Shown: positions 49,402 through 60,418 of the stretch, in pieces
Position numbering within the stretch: the stretch's first letter is position 1
How the letters are laid out: every line of letters begins with the position of its first letter
Assembly (NCBI RefSeq): GCF_001632365.1
Contig: NW_024468568.1
Location: 29,777-93,776, forward strand
DNA from: Laetiporus sulphureus 93-53
Taxonomy: Eukaryota; Basidiomycota; Agaricomycetes; Polyporales; Laetiporaceae
Direction: 5' to 3'
Length of the DNA: 64,000 nucleotides
The notes under the pieces: generated by a model
Databases searched by the model: none
Seen by the model: the letters and a program-made list of their open reading frames with translations, nothing else
What the model was told of the DNA's origin: nothing
Made by a program: the position numbers and the translations under genes

Positions 49402-51275
49402 ATGGCGACTCCATCGTCATCCACCACTACGCCCTCCCCCCAGCCCATATATCTGCAGTCCCACACGCCCGGCGCTGCACCCCCCACCGCGTCTACCGCC
49501 GCGTCCAACGGCGCCGTTGTCGCCGATAAGGAGGAGAGAGACAAGGCCGTCCAAAAGTTCCTCGCCAGGGCCGAGATAGGCAAGGTACGTACCATCGATG
49601 GATTAGGGGAGTTTTTGCTTAACACCTCCTCCAGCTCACGCGTGGACTGCGGACGCGCCTTTCGTACGCCAACTTCAAGGCAACGCACAACCTCACTCGT
49701 AACACGCTGCACGATCTCGAGCTCGATGCTCAAAGCCAAGTCCGCGTCGCCAACAGGGCCAGCGCGAACCATCACAACGCTGCGGCCGTGGCAGGCAACA
49801 GCGCGCTGACGCCCGGCGGCTCAGCCAAGACAGCAGCGCGCAAGGGTTCAATGGCTCCTCCGCCTCCGGTGACCGCGTCTGCTGCTCAGAGCTTATTTGC
49901 CTCCATTCTTGCGCCGCCGCCGCCGAAGCGCGCGCGTACGATCCACAACTCTGAAGAACCCCCTGTGGCGGCCCCAGCGAGGCCGACACAGCCAGAGTCC
50001 CCTTCGCATAGGGGGAGCAAGGCACCCCGGGAAGGTGGGCATCCGAGGTCCAAGTCGCACAAGAAGGGTGGGGCGAAGGGCAAGGGGCGGCACAAGGAGG
50101 GCGAGGATGACTCAGAGGGGAGTGCCGCGGATGTTGACATTGATATGAAGGCTGCGGCGACGCTTACGTCGCTGTTGCTATCGTCGCGGCCGTCGATATC
50201 GGCTGCCGCATCATCGCCGCGGTCGAGCATCTCTGCGGGCTCGGACTCGGGCTCGACTCATTCCTACGCGCAGTACGCGCAAAGTTCTGCGCGGACCCTC
50301 CATGCAACGGCGCCCATGTCTGGAGAGTCATCTTATTCCACTACACAGAGGCAGGCGCGTCCGATCACGCCCCAGCCGCCCCTGCAGGGCGGGTTCCGGC
50401 AGAACCTCGCGCAGCCGAGCAGTGTTCAATCAGAGGGTAGGGGATCGCCCAAGGTGCGCAAGAGACCTATATATCCTGCAGGAGAAAGCGGGACACCGCA
50501 CCCACCTAGCGACACAGAGGCCGCGGATTCTTTATTGTTCCTAGCGACGTCTCCATCTCCGGTGCGGGCATCATTCACGAGGGCTAGAGATACACCCCGA
50601 ACAGGATCAAATCTCAAAGGCCGTGCCCTCTTTCCTGGACAAGGTGACGGTGACAACAACAACTCGCATGCTGGTGGCCGGATGCCTCGCAGGGAGGAGA
50701 CAAGGAGCTGGGCATCGACCACGTCCGTTGGGTCTAACGATGCTGCACCTCAGGGTAGCATGCAGCGTGTCCTAGCGAATCGGTTTACGCATCGCCCAAA
50801 TTCCGCCCCGCCAGCGCAGCCAAGCCAGGATGTGACCGCGGATCATCCCAACGTGCCCATGGAGCCCACCATCACTCCCCCTACTCCGACGATTCCTTCC
50901 ACCACGCAATTGTTGCCCCCACCTTCGACTCCCCCGCGAATGTACGCTTCGCCTCGCCCGATACCCAGTGATCACCCTTCCCAGCCTAGCTCACAGCAGA
51001 CACCCGATGGGAAGAGAACAGCCAACGAGCCAGAGATAACAGGCAACGGTTCGTTCAGCACGAGCAGCTCCGTACAAGTATCTCCGTCCTCTGCTGCCGC
51101 GGCGGAAGCGTTGTCCAGATTAGGTTCTGCACATTCAGGTGTTGGAAGGAGACCGTTTGAGCAGCATCACGGTGCAAACATAAGTGGCATGGAGGCGCGC
51201 AAGGAGGGTGCGAATGATGCAGCGGTGCCATCCGATAAGAATGCGAGAGTTGACGTTGCGAGTACGACGAGTTGA
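49402..51275 (+). CDS. probable Whi5/Nrm1-like cell-cycle transcriptional repressor
   Basis: Two exons (49402-49584, 49635-51275) give 607 residues. The segment across the splice site, FLARAEIGK joined to LTRGLRTRLSYANFKATHN (about residues 53-80), resembles the short conserved motif of Whi5/Nrm1 proteins, in which a basic Leu/Arg/Tyr/Lys stretch binds the SBF/MBF cell-cycle factors. Further on, SLLFLATSPSPVR and GRALFPG are patterns I associate with fungal Whi5-like proteins. The remainder is Ser/Pro-rich, low in hydrophobic residues and dotted with SP/TP sites, as expected for a Cdk-regulated disordered protein. A basic patch (KSHKKGGAKGKGRHK) may be a nuclear localisation signal. The identification is by short motifs only; a different disordered nuclear regulator is possible. 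Confidence 0.65.
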
Positions 51276-52197
51276 GGCAGGCCGATGCGTGGTGGCCAAG
51301 CGACTGTGTTTAGCCGTTACGATGCGTCTCACTTACGTTCCATGGAAGGACATAATCTGCATGTATAACTGACTGATCGCCAACTCATCTAAATCCATCC
51401 ATCCATCCGCTGTAGCCCTGCCACCGCCCGCGACCGCCGGAACGTCCGGCCGCCATATTTATTGCTTTGGGTACCCCACACGCACCAGGACGCACCATGC
51501 ACGTACGAATTACGCACGCTGGAACTGGATTGCCTCCTGGCTCTCCCGTCTGCTCGGTATATCTTATGGGTATCAGAGCGCGACTCTTGCATTGGCCTTA
51601 TGAAGATGTCCGGACGGTCTCATTGTAGCCCATCTTGTTCTCGTCTTTTTTATTGGCCCCCCCTCCCTTCTTTGGTCTGACCAAGCCTCTCTCCGTCGCG
51701 ATATCTCACTTGATCTTGCTGTGCCTAGTCTTGTCTTCGCTCTCGACCTACTATCATAATACCTTCACTGGTGACATGATGACTCCCCCCATTTCTTCCC
51801 AGATGCCTTGGATTGATTTTGTCCCTCCCGTCAGTTTATGATCAGTCTGTTTGACTCAGCCACGACACATTCTTTGGTTATGTCTTCTTTTCCTTGCGTC
51901 CTTTTGTTTCTCATCGCGGTTCACCAGTCCTAGTTCATGTCCATCATGTATTTTACGACTACAATATACAAGATTTGCTTTCCACATGCCCATAACAGAC
52001 CGAGAAATTGTTTTTGTGGCCGAAATGTGCTGAAATGAGGCGTTGCGGCGTGTCCCGGGTTGGGAGCATGTTTAAATCTCGGGCGCACGTGACCTTCCCC
52101 GGATGCGCCTAGCCAAGAATTCAATCACTTCTGATTCCCGCCATCTGGGGAGCCCACACTCAACTCGTCCTCGACAACGGCGAGCACGCCGTCCAAC
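51276..52197. other. intergenic with (ATCC)4 microsatellite
   Basis: 3' region of the Whi5-like gene and promoter of the next gene. An (ATCC)4 repeat lies at 51393-51408. No gene is supported; the longest frames are pyrimidine-rich. Confidence 0.5.
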
Positions 52198-54643
52198 ATG
52201 TCTCACTTAGGCTACAATGTCGCTCACCCGGAGTTCATTCATCAAAGGCAGCCTTCGTCGTCGCCCGTCATGCGCCGTGCGGTGCCCAATTCTAGCTTTG
52301 GCGGACCACCAATGCCGTTCAAGGCTCCTGCGCATAAGCATGCGCACCATTTGCACTCTATACCGCCCAGGGAGAAGTCTACGAGGACTCTGATTATTGA
52401 CCATCTGCTTTGGGTGCACGCTCGCACGCGGTTTGCGCAGGCTCGCGCAGAGCTGGGAATGACTGATCGCACCGGTGGCCCTCCCTCGAGCAACTATGCT
52501 CACCGGGAGCGCCCAGAAAACTTCGAGGAAGACGAGGAGGTGTATAGCGACGGGGAGGATGTGCAGTCGCTCATGGCGCGAGCTGGCGGACCCGGACACA
52601 CACATGGTGACGAAGAGGACGAACGGCTCGAACTACAAGACCTGACGCTCGCAAGGTCTCTCAGACAACGGGCGGAGAGCGTGGAGAAGGTCGCGACGTC
52701 TATGCTGAATCAGCCACCTGAGGTTCCGCCAATACACCCCGACGAGCTACTCGAGCCGCCAACGTCCCCTCAGCTACGTCCGCAGGCCGTGCAACGGCAT
52801 CCCCACACACTACCCAACGGCGTTCGCCTGCGCCTGGCGCTGGCTACCTTTATCAATGATCTCTTCTCCCGCCGTGCGCCTAGTACACCAATTGGCCGGC
52901 ACCCCCCTCAGCCCCAGTCACAACCGATCTCCGCATCCTCGTCCCCTGTTCTCCCAACCGCCCTAATACCACTTGCGGCAATATCGTCGCGGTTCGCTAT
53001 TCCTCCTAATCAATCATCCTCTCCGCAGCGCCGGCCAATGCCCAATCATTACATCCGCTCCTTGTATGACATCGGTGCGGACCCAGACACGCAGAATTCC
53101 CCACCGTCGCTTCGATGCCCACGTCATCTTCACATGGGATGTGAGATCTGCGTAGAAGCGAAGGCTCCGCCACCGATGCGCGGCGGGCAGCCGAGGGGTC
53201 GTACCACACAGGGCCGTGCGGGTTCGACTACTGGTAGTAGTCCTGGAGATCTCCCGCCTGGTGGAGCTCATGGCGGTGGTCTGACTGGAGGGGTAACAGG
53301 GTGGCTGGATGGAAGCGGTATCGGCTCGGGACTTGCTCGGCCAGGTCCTCGAGGCACAGTTCTTCGGCGGCCGTCGTACGCCCAGCCATACGTTCATCAC
53401 ACCAACGGCGACCGCACCCCTCACATGTACAGTACGAAGCTGGCCGAGCTCATTGTTCGATTTATGCGCCTGAGCGCACTAGTTGCTATGGAGCTTGGGC
53501 GAGAAGCCACGGAAGAACGGGCATCTGTAGACGGGGGAGACAACAGGCGAGAAGAAGAGTCTGGGACGGCAGGCGGTATGTCAGCAGCGGGATCTACGAA
53601 CTCGGCACCACGTTCCATATCGCCGCAGGCGTCTCCTCGCATCCTCACACAGCGCAACCTGGCAGAGGTTGGGCTCTATTACCACGCGTTGCGCCCGTCG
53701 CGCGAGTGGTACTTCCTACTGGCAGGTCTTCTCACCCGTGCGGTATTCGAGGGGTACATGACTGCTGGTTGGCGAGGCGTGGAACCGTTGGAGATGTTGT
53801 TGGGGGTTGGTTTGGGCACGAACCCTCAACTCCGGCAGGCATCAAGAAAGGACAAGGACAATGGGCAACTTGCTGTCGATGGTGAGGACGAGGATGAAGA
53901 CGATGAGTTCAAGGACTTTGACCCAGACGACCTGCCTGAGTTGGACGAGGCGGTCCGAGTCCTTTTCCCTTCTCTGCGAGAACCTCTGGCCGGCGCTCCC
54001 AACGTGGCACACTATCGACGAGAGGGTGCCGAGCTGGAGTATGAAGTGGAGATGGTTGAGCGATTACAACGTGTAAGTGAAATGACTGGATACATTGACT
54101 GCCTGACTGCGTACTCACTTCATGATTTCATCCCGCAGTTCTATGAAGTTCCGGCGTCGACCCCCGATCTGGCAACACATCTAGAAGACCTCCAGTGGCA
54201 ATTCCCTGCAGAAGCCGTAGAACGCGCAGCGATTCGTTTTTGCGAAGCTATTGCGAGATGGAGAGGAAAGCCTGAGCTGGAAACTGTGAGTCGCTCGTTC
54301 GTTTCAAAGATGCCGTCTGATTCCGTCCACGTAGTACAAGAAAGCCGCCTGGATCATCCATCAACGAGAACGGAGAAATAGTGGTGGCACGGCCATGTCC
54401 ATCGATGCTCTTGTACATTCAAATCCCACAAGCCCATCAAACTCCATCTCGACGCCGTCTGAGCAGCATCCGCCGCCGCCACCACGACCACCATTCCGTG
54501 CCGATTCGAAACAACGCAAGCCGCCAATAGAAAAGTACTTTGCCATTCCGCAATCTCTCATAATGCAGGGCCGGAAACGACGGCGCTCGGAACTGGAGCG
54601 CCCTGAAGAGGGGCGGCGAGTGCCGAATACCATGTTCACATGA
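52198..54643 (+). CDS. large protein of unknown function
   Basis: Exons 52198-54072, 54139-54285 and 54335-54643 give 776 residues. Three segments look folded and mostly helical: STRTLIIDHLLWVHARTRFA (residues about 60-80), a block around KLAELIVRFMRLSALVAMEL, and a block with REWYFLLAGLLTRAVFEGYM and TAGWRGVEPLEMLLG. They are joined by Pro/Ser/Gly-rich linkers and acidic runs (DEDEDDEFKDFDPDDLPEL). A short Cys/His cluster (CPRHLHMGCEIC) might bind metal. Both introns are free of stops in frame or nearly so, but the splice sites are good, and splicing gives a basic C-terminus with RKRRRSELERP, a likely nuclear signal. I do not recognise the family. Confidence 0.8.
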
Positions 54644-56602
54644 GTACCCATCGTTTATGTTCTGGAGTATTTATGACATCAAGACGTTCCCGTTTATATT
54701 GCTCCCCTAGCTTTGAGTGGTGCGTTTCGGATCCTTCGATTCTGTTTGCCGCACGGCTCTGATGGAATGTGCGGCCGTCGTAGATCTTGTATGTGTAGTG
54801 TAATCGCTTTGCTTGGTCTGTCGCGCTCGTCGTGTTGCTATGAAGATACCTCGCGCTAGTTGTCGCCCTTGAGAGCTAGCTAGACGTCCGTAATCTATCC
54901 CACCTCTGTTGCGCTGTTGGAATATTTTTTTCACGTAGAGCGAATAATTTGGTCTCGGCCCTTTTATGAGCTGCGAGACACGCAAGATAACTGCCACATG
55001 GAGGTCAAGGCGGGCAGACGTCCAGCTGTCTATCAGGTAGTCATTTGACACCGGAAACGCGGTGCCGGCTGGCGCATCTTGCGGGTCTTAGACTTGGTGC
55101 GTCTGCATTAACGGCCGCAGTACGTGACATGCCGGCTGATTGACACGTTCTCAGACATATATAGTCTATTCGACTATCTGATGATGATTTTCATTTTGTT
55201 CTTGTCATATTCAATCACTCATGCTCTGGTTAGACAAACCCTACAAACTGAATATATGGATTTGTTCTATTTAATTCCCTCATGTGAATGCCAACTGTGC
55301 GCAGGACTCCGGCATGAAGGCAGAACTGCGACGTTCGGGCTATACAACTTCGACGCGATTGGGACAGACTGGTCTTCCTTGAACTCGTGCCATCTCATTC
55401 AATGGTTTGAAAGCGGCCAGCGGTGAAGCCTCTCCCGACGTACGACGGGAATTCGGGAAGTGGGCGCATTGTTATCATCGAACATGTCAGTTTCAGCTAG
55501 CAATTGAAGCGGTGCCAATTCGTCGCGATAAAAGGGGCGAACGAACCAGGGTAGAATTTGTTATTTTTACTTTGTGGTACGTCCACCCAAACCCCGGCGC
55601 AGACCACATATTAGTGCAAATGCCGCTGCTTCTGACGCCAGTCTCCAGCACTTTGTTGTGTTGGCGGAGGAATGCAGCGGCACAAACACGATTTGGGCTG
55701 CGATGCCACACGCTGTTCTGTTTGTCTCTATTCTGACTCACCCTGAGGAGTAATTATATTGTACGTTCATGAAACGTCATCTCCACTCCGATCCGGAGTA
55801 GGCGGAGTAGGCCAAGGTCCCGGTTCTTGGTGATGAATAACGAGATCGGGGATTTTTTTGATCGCTCGCGCCGCGGCTATTAATTCCTTCCTAGACCACA
55901 TCTGCGGGGTGTAGGACGCGGATTTATCACCATTACTGACATTGGTATACTTTGACCTCTCTGGGACGTACAAAGACGCGACACAATCGAGGGTCCACGG
56001 GTTCTTCGGATAAATTTCGATTTAATTACGTCCTTCATAGCACGGTGGGGTGTGGATCTCGTCCGGCGTATTTTTGAACGGAATGTCTAGGCTCTTCAAC
56101 TCGTGCAAGTCGCGATCCTACATGGAACAGTACGGACGTAGTCCGTAAGCGATAGTTGCGCCGGACGGACGGTTGAGGATGTCGATGGGTCAGTGTTGGA
56201 CCGCAACAGCGCCAGCGGTTACATTTTTCCGACTCGCTACTGATGCGCCGTTGATGTAATCGGATGTCCAGGAGATTGACAACGGCATCATACCTGACCT
56301 ACAGCGTGGGCTGTGCCCACAATATGGCGCGTCGTGCAGGAAGGCAAGGCGCGGACGTTGAAGTTGGTGTGGCAGATGTGCGTTTTCTATCCTGCAGAAG
56401 AAGTAGCGGGCTATTCGCGCACCGGCCTTCGGACATAGGCCCCACCTGACCAGATTAAATTCATCAACTGACAGCCGCTGAGCAACGTGAACGGCGTTCT
56501 CTGACCTCCATAATATCAAGCAACCGAAGGGTTCCGTCGCTTCAGTGCGACTCCTTTTCGACCTTAACATCCACAAGAGCTGACTACTTTGACTTCAACG
56601 AT
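54644..56602. other. intergenic, no convincing gene
   Basis: Frames of about 80-130 codons on both strands (for example 56576-56190, minus) have no known domain. Nothing here can be joined into a gene by splice signals. Confidence 0.4.
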
Positions 56603-57696
56603 ATGCAGCTAACCCCCTATCTTGCAGATCCTCTGCTAGGCGTGGATCCGACTAAGAGGCCAATGCAAGAGAGGGCGCCGGTAAGTGTTTGCTAGCGGCC
56701 CGTGTTTCCTCTGAGGTGAACGTTCTCAGATCGACACGCCGTTGGAACATCCTCGATCACATGAGCACGGTACGCCGGTGTCCGTCTCGACGACATTCCA
56801 TCCGAACGCGCTCATCGGAGACGTCCCTCCTGACGTCGTGCTCTTGTCTTCGGACAATGTGCATTTCTACGTTCATTGCTATCGAGTATTGTCTGCTTCG
56901 GAGAATCAGTTCAATTCTTTATTGCCGCCAAGCTCACGGCCAGAATCACCGGGTCACTTACCGGTGGTCGTGATGCCCGAGCCCGCTGACGTTCTGAACA
57001 TCGTGATTCACACCGCGTACAGCATGGCTGCTCAACAGTTCGCACCGTCCTTCGAGACTACTGCGGCGGCACTCGAAGACCTCGCGAAGTATGGGATGCC
57101 ACCCAAGTGATATGCCACATCCTTGACGCCGTTGTATTCCCTCGTATATTCCCGTGCGCCACACCATCCCATCGACTCGTATGCCCTCGCAGGCACTCAC
57201 GATCTCGAGGATCTCGCGGTTGCAATCTCTCCTCATCTCCTGGCGTATCCCCTGCGCCGCGCGAATCGGTCCGGTGTACCTCAAACGTCTTTTCTCTCTG
57301 CATAAAGGTCGCACAGAAGCTCTGAAGAGCCTGCTGTTGCACCTTCCGCTTCCACACGTTGAGACGGAGGACTGCAACGAGGAGCAGCAGCAAAAACTGA
57401 CGCGTGCTTGGGCACTGGCCTCTGCACAGCTGGCGTGGGATGCGACCCCCGGTATGTCCGATGTACTCTGGTCATGAACATCAGATAATTAGTAGCTTCT
57501 TGAAGACTTGTCGACAAACCTGTTACAAGCTGCGCTGCTCCCATTGGAGAAAGAGTTGAGCTGTGAGCTGTGCAAGCGGTCTCTGCGAAAGAGAATTGCA
57601 ACGGTAATCAAGAAATGGGCCGCTGTGAAGGTACGCACAGGCATCAAGATGTTATCTCGGAATAACCTGATGTTTTGCTTTCAGCGAACCATTTAG
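56603..57696 (+). pseudogene. BTB/POZ-domain protein gene, broken
   Basis: Exon 1 (56603-56680) splices to an exon from 56730. The protein has the BTB core DVVLLSSDNVHFYVHCYRVL, then a helical part ending KYGMPPK. The frame then meets a TGA at 57108-57110, yet homologous sequence continues straight on (TPLYSLVYSRAP, DLEDLAVAISPHLLAYPL). Around 57255-57265 the homology jumps to another frame (RIGPVYLKRLFSLHKGR) and continues through LTRAWALASAQLAWDA and two further introns to WAAVK joined to RTI and a TAG at 57696. BTB domains usually mediate dimerisation or Cullin-3 binding; this type is numerous in agaricomycetes. The stop and the frameshift mark a recent pseudogene, unless both are assembly errors. 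Confidence 0.78.
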
Positions 57697-58318
57697 CCAC
57701 CGTGGACTTCGCCTGAGGATAAAAGATGAGGCAAAAATGAAAGAGACGGGTATTCCTCGAAGAAAGAAATGTAGATGATTGTGAACCACGTACAGTTCTC
57801 CAGCCCCATTTTGCACAACGTCACGTTCTGTTGGCACTGAGTCATTTTGCCAGTAAGATTGTACGATTCTCCGCCATTGAATCGAATGTACCTGGCATGT
57901 TCGTACCTTTAGCGGCCAGTACGGTCACATATCTCGAGCATGCATGCATATGCATGTTTCACGAGGAATCCCCCGTGCTCGAGGCTGTCATCTATCGCTG
58001 GATTGCCGGAACCCTGTCGTCAATGTGGCGCCTACACCTCACGTGACCGCGTCGCGTCGCGTTGGCGCCCGGAGGATCGACAAAGCATGGTCAGGTCACA
58101 TAAACTTCAGCAGTAGCATGAACTCACTATAAAATCGAAACTTACACTGATTTTTAAGAGTGAATATATCCGCGGACGACCGCAAGTTACTCATGCGCAC
58201 GCATCGAGAATCCAGCCAAATCCGGCGAGCTTCGTAGGGAGATCAGCGGCAGCGCCAGTATAAAGAGGCGGATAGCACATCATGGTGCCTCGCGATCTCC
58301 TTCTCCCTTATCACCACC
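57697..58318. other. intergenic; promoter of the ankyrin-MYND gene
   Basis: No gene is seen. A TATA-like TATAAAG occurs at about 58259-58265, some 55 bases before the start codon at 58319, and could be its core promoter. Confidence 0.45.
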
Positions 58319-59967
58319 ATGCCAGCCAACCAAGGTCGCCATCCATGCCTGCCGCTTTCCCTGCTCGAGCAGCTGAAGCGGGACAAGGATATTCCCTTCA
58401 AATCATCGATGATCCACGACAATCGCTTCACCAACTACCGCTTCTACGCGATGCGGAGGGCCATCGACCCCAATCGCAGCGAGGGCGGGGCACTCTCCCT
58501 CTCGCGCGGGGACCCCCCTCAGGCGGTCATGAAACAGCTCCTAACGGGCCGCGAGTGCTCCTACCTGCATCTTGCTGCGATCACAGCGGACGTTCCGCTA
58601 GCATACGAGTGCATCAGGCTGGGTGTTAGCATAGACACCCGAGACAACAAGGGGGAGACACCACTGCTCCTCGCGTGCCGGATGCTTGCCATGCTGCCTC
58701 GCGCGGGTAAGAGGGATGCGGTGTCACGCCGCGTCGTACGCATCGCGACGACGCTCGTTGAACAGCATGCAGACGTGAACGTAGTGATGGATGGCTGCTC
58801 ACCGCTTACTTACGCATGCCAGGCTTTGCAATGGCCGCTGATTGAACTCCTGCTCCTTCACGGTGCCCGTCTCCCTTCCCGACAGCCATCGGGGTTATTC
58901 GACGGCCTATCTTCCCGGTCGGACTCCTCGCGCTTCGCAGCACTCGTGAAGAAGATAGGCCCTGTCCCATCCCGCCCGCCCCGCCCTTGTCCATGTTGGT
59001 CGGGGAAACCTCTCAGCAAATGCCATGCCGCCGACCAACACCTCTACCCAGCCCATTTCTTCTGCCCGTGCGGCTCGCGCAAGTCGTATGGATATTGCTG
59101 CTCGCGGCGTGAGTTCCAGACGTACGAGGCGTGGCACACGGGGCTGGAACGTATAGAGATACGCACCGAGCGCCCATCGCTCGACCTCCCGGCGGTGCGC
59201 GTGCTGGCGCAGATACCCAATGCAAAGGAGCTCTCTGGAATGATGTACAACTTCGATGGGTTTATGAACCTACCACCTGGATATCAAGAACAGAACAAGC
59301 GCATGCGCTGCGCGATGGCGGACAGACTCCTTGCCTTGCGCGCGGTAGATCCTGGATATGCATATGCCATGAAGGAAGTAGATTTTATACCGCAGTGAGT
59401 GGTGGTGCATGACCATTGTTGACGAGGGTCAAATCGAGCCATTCATTTCTGTTTTAGGTATTGGGGCAAGAGTTTCAGCAAAGTAGAATCCGGCGGTCGA
59501 GCCAGAGAGTGGAATGATGCCATAGACGGCTATATCGCCTTGGGACAGGATTCTCGACCGCGATTGCTTATTGAGTTCGAGTGCAAGATCGCTTCTGATG
59601 GAGGACCGCTCTACAAGAGTTGTGAGGCAACCGATTGCTACCGGCACGAAGGCATGGATATGGTCAAGCTAAAGTGGTGCAGCCCTTGCCAGAAGGTATA
59701 TAATATACCGTGATGGCTGCGCGTAAAGCGATCTATAACTTCATCCTGCCGTAGACGTACTATTGCAGCGAGAATTGTCAGAAGGCCACCTGGAAGGAGC
59801 ATAAGAAATCTTGTGGGAAACCGGACCAAAAAGCCCAGATTTTGCTTTCACAGGAGGAGCATCAAAGATACCTCGATGCAATTCGTCCTGAATTCTTGAA
59901 GCTCTGCGAGGCTTTGGATGCGGGAGTTCCGCTCGGTGAGTATCTCGAGTTCCTGGAGTCGCCGTAA
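58319..59967 (+). CDS. ankyrin, SEC-C and MYND-finger protein
   Basis: Exons 58319-59394, 59458-59695 and 59755-59967 give 508 residues. Ankyrin-like repeats span about 78-185 (SYLHLAAITADVPLAYECIR, ETPLLLACRML, SPLTYACQALQWPLIELLLL). Then come two cysteine motifs of SEC-C type, RPCPCWSGKPLSKCH (222-236) and FFCPCGSRKSYGYCC (247-261). A MYND finger is complete at 414-458, with C414, C419, C433, C436, C442, C446, H454 and C458. MYND fingers bind short proline-rich peptides, and ankyrin repeats bind proteins, so an adaptor role is likely; no enzyme domain is seen. A GTGAGT inside the last exon (near 59935) could allow alternative splicing of the end. It is directly followed by a broken tandem copy. 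Confidence 0.87.
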
Positions 59968-60418
59968 AAATATCCTGTTCTGTTTGCATCGAGCATCCTT
60001 TGATTTGCAACGTTCCTGTTTGTGTAATACACGTTCGAATATTCTGGTAGCCTGCGATAGAGGTAGTGCGTGAGACAATATGGACATCGTTAGTGAAGTT
60101 CGCGAACGTCACCCGTTCGAGGTCGACTGCCATGCGTCACGATCACGTGACCCCTCCATCTAGTCTACCTACCTACACGCCCTTTCCGTCCTCCCCATTG
60201 TGCCCCAAACTGTCGTACATCAGGATAGCCGCTATCTGTCTTAGTTACAGCGTGCGGGATATAAATTGTATTCAAAAAAAAAATCACGATCACGTGCGCG
60301 CGTTTGTCACAGTTGCTCTGTCACGGTTACCTTACGCGTTTAGTCATTTCCGACACTTTGACATTCAGTGTACATCGCTCAGCAGATATTCAGGTAGTGC
60401 ACCGCACAAATCGCCTTC
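59968..60418. other. intergenic between tandem ankyrin-MYND copies
   Basis: No gene is seen. A run of A lies near 60274-60283. It must once have contained the promoter of the downstream copy. Confidence 0.5.

Noticed and set aside
53301..53885. 194-codon plus-strand frame
   Set aside because: Shadow of the long exon of the gene at 52198 in another frame.
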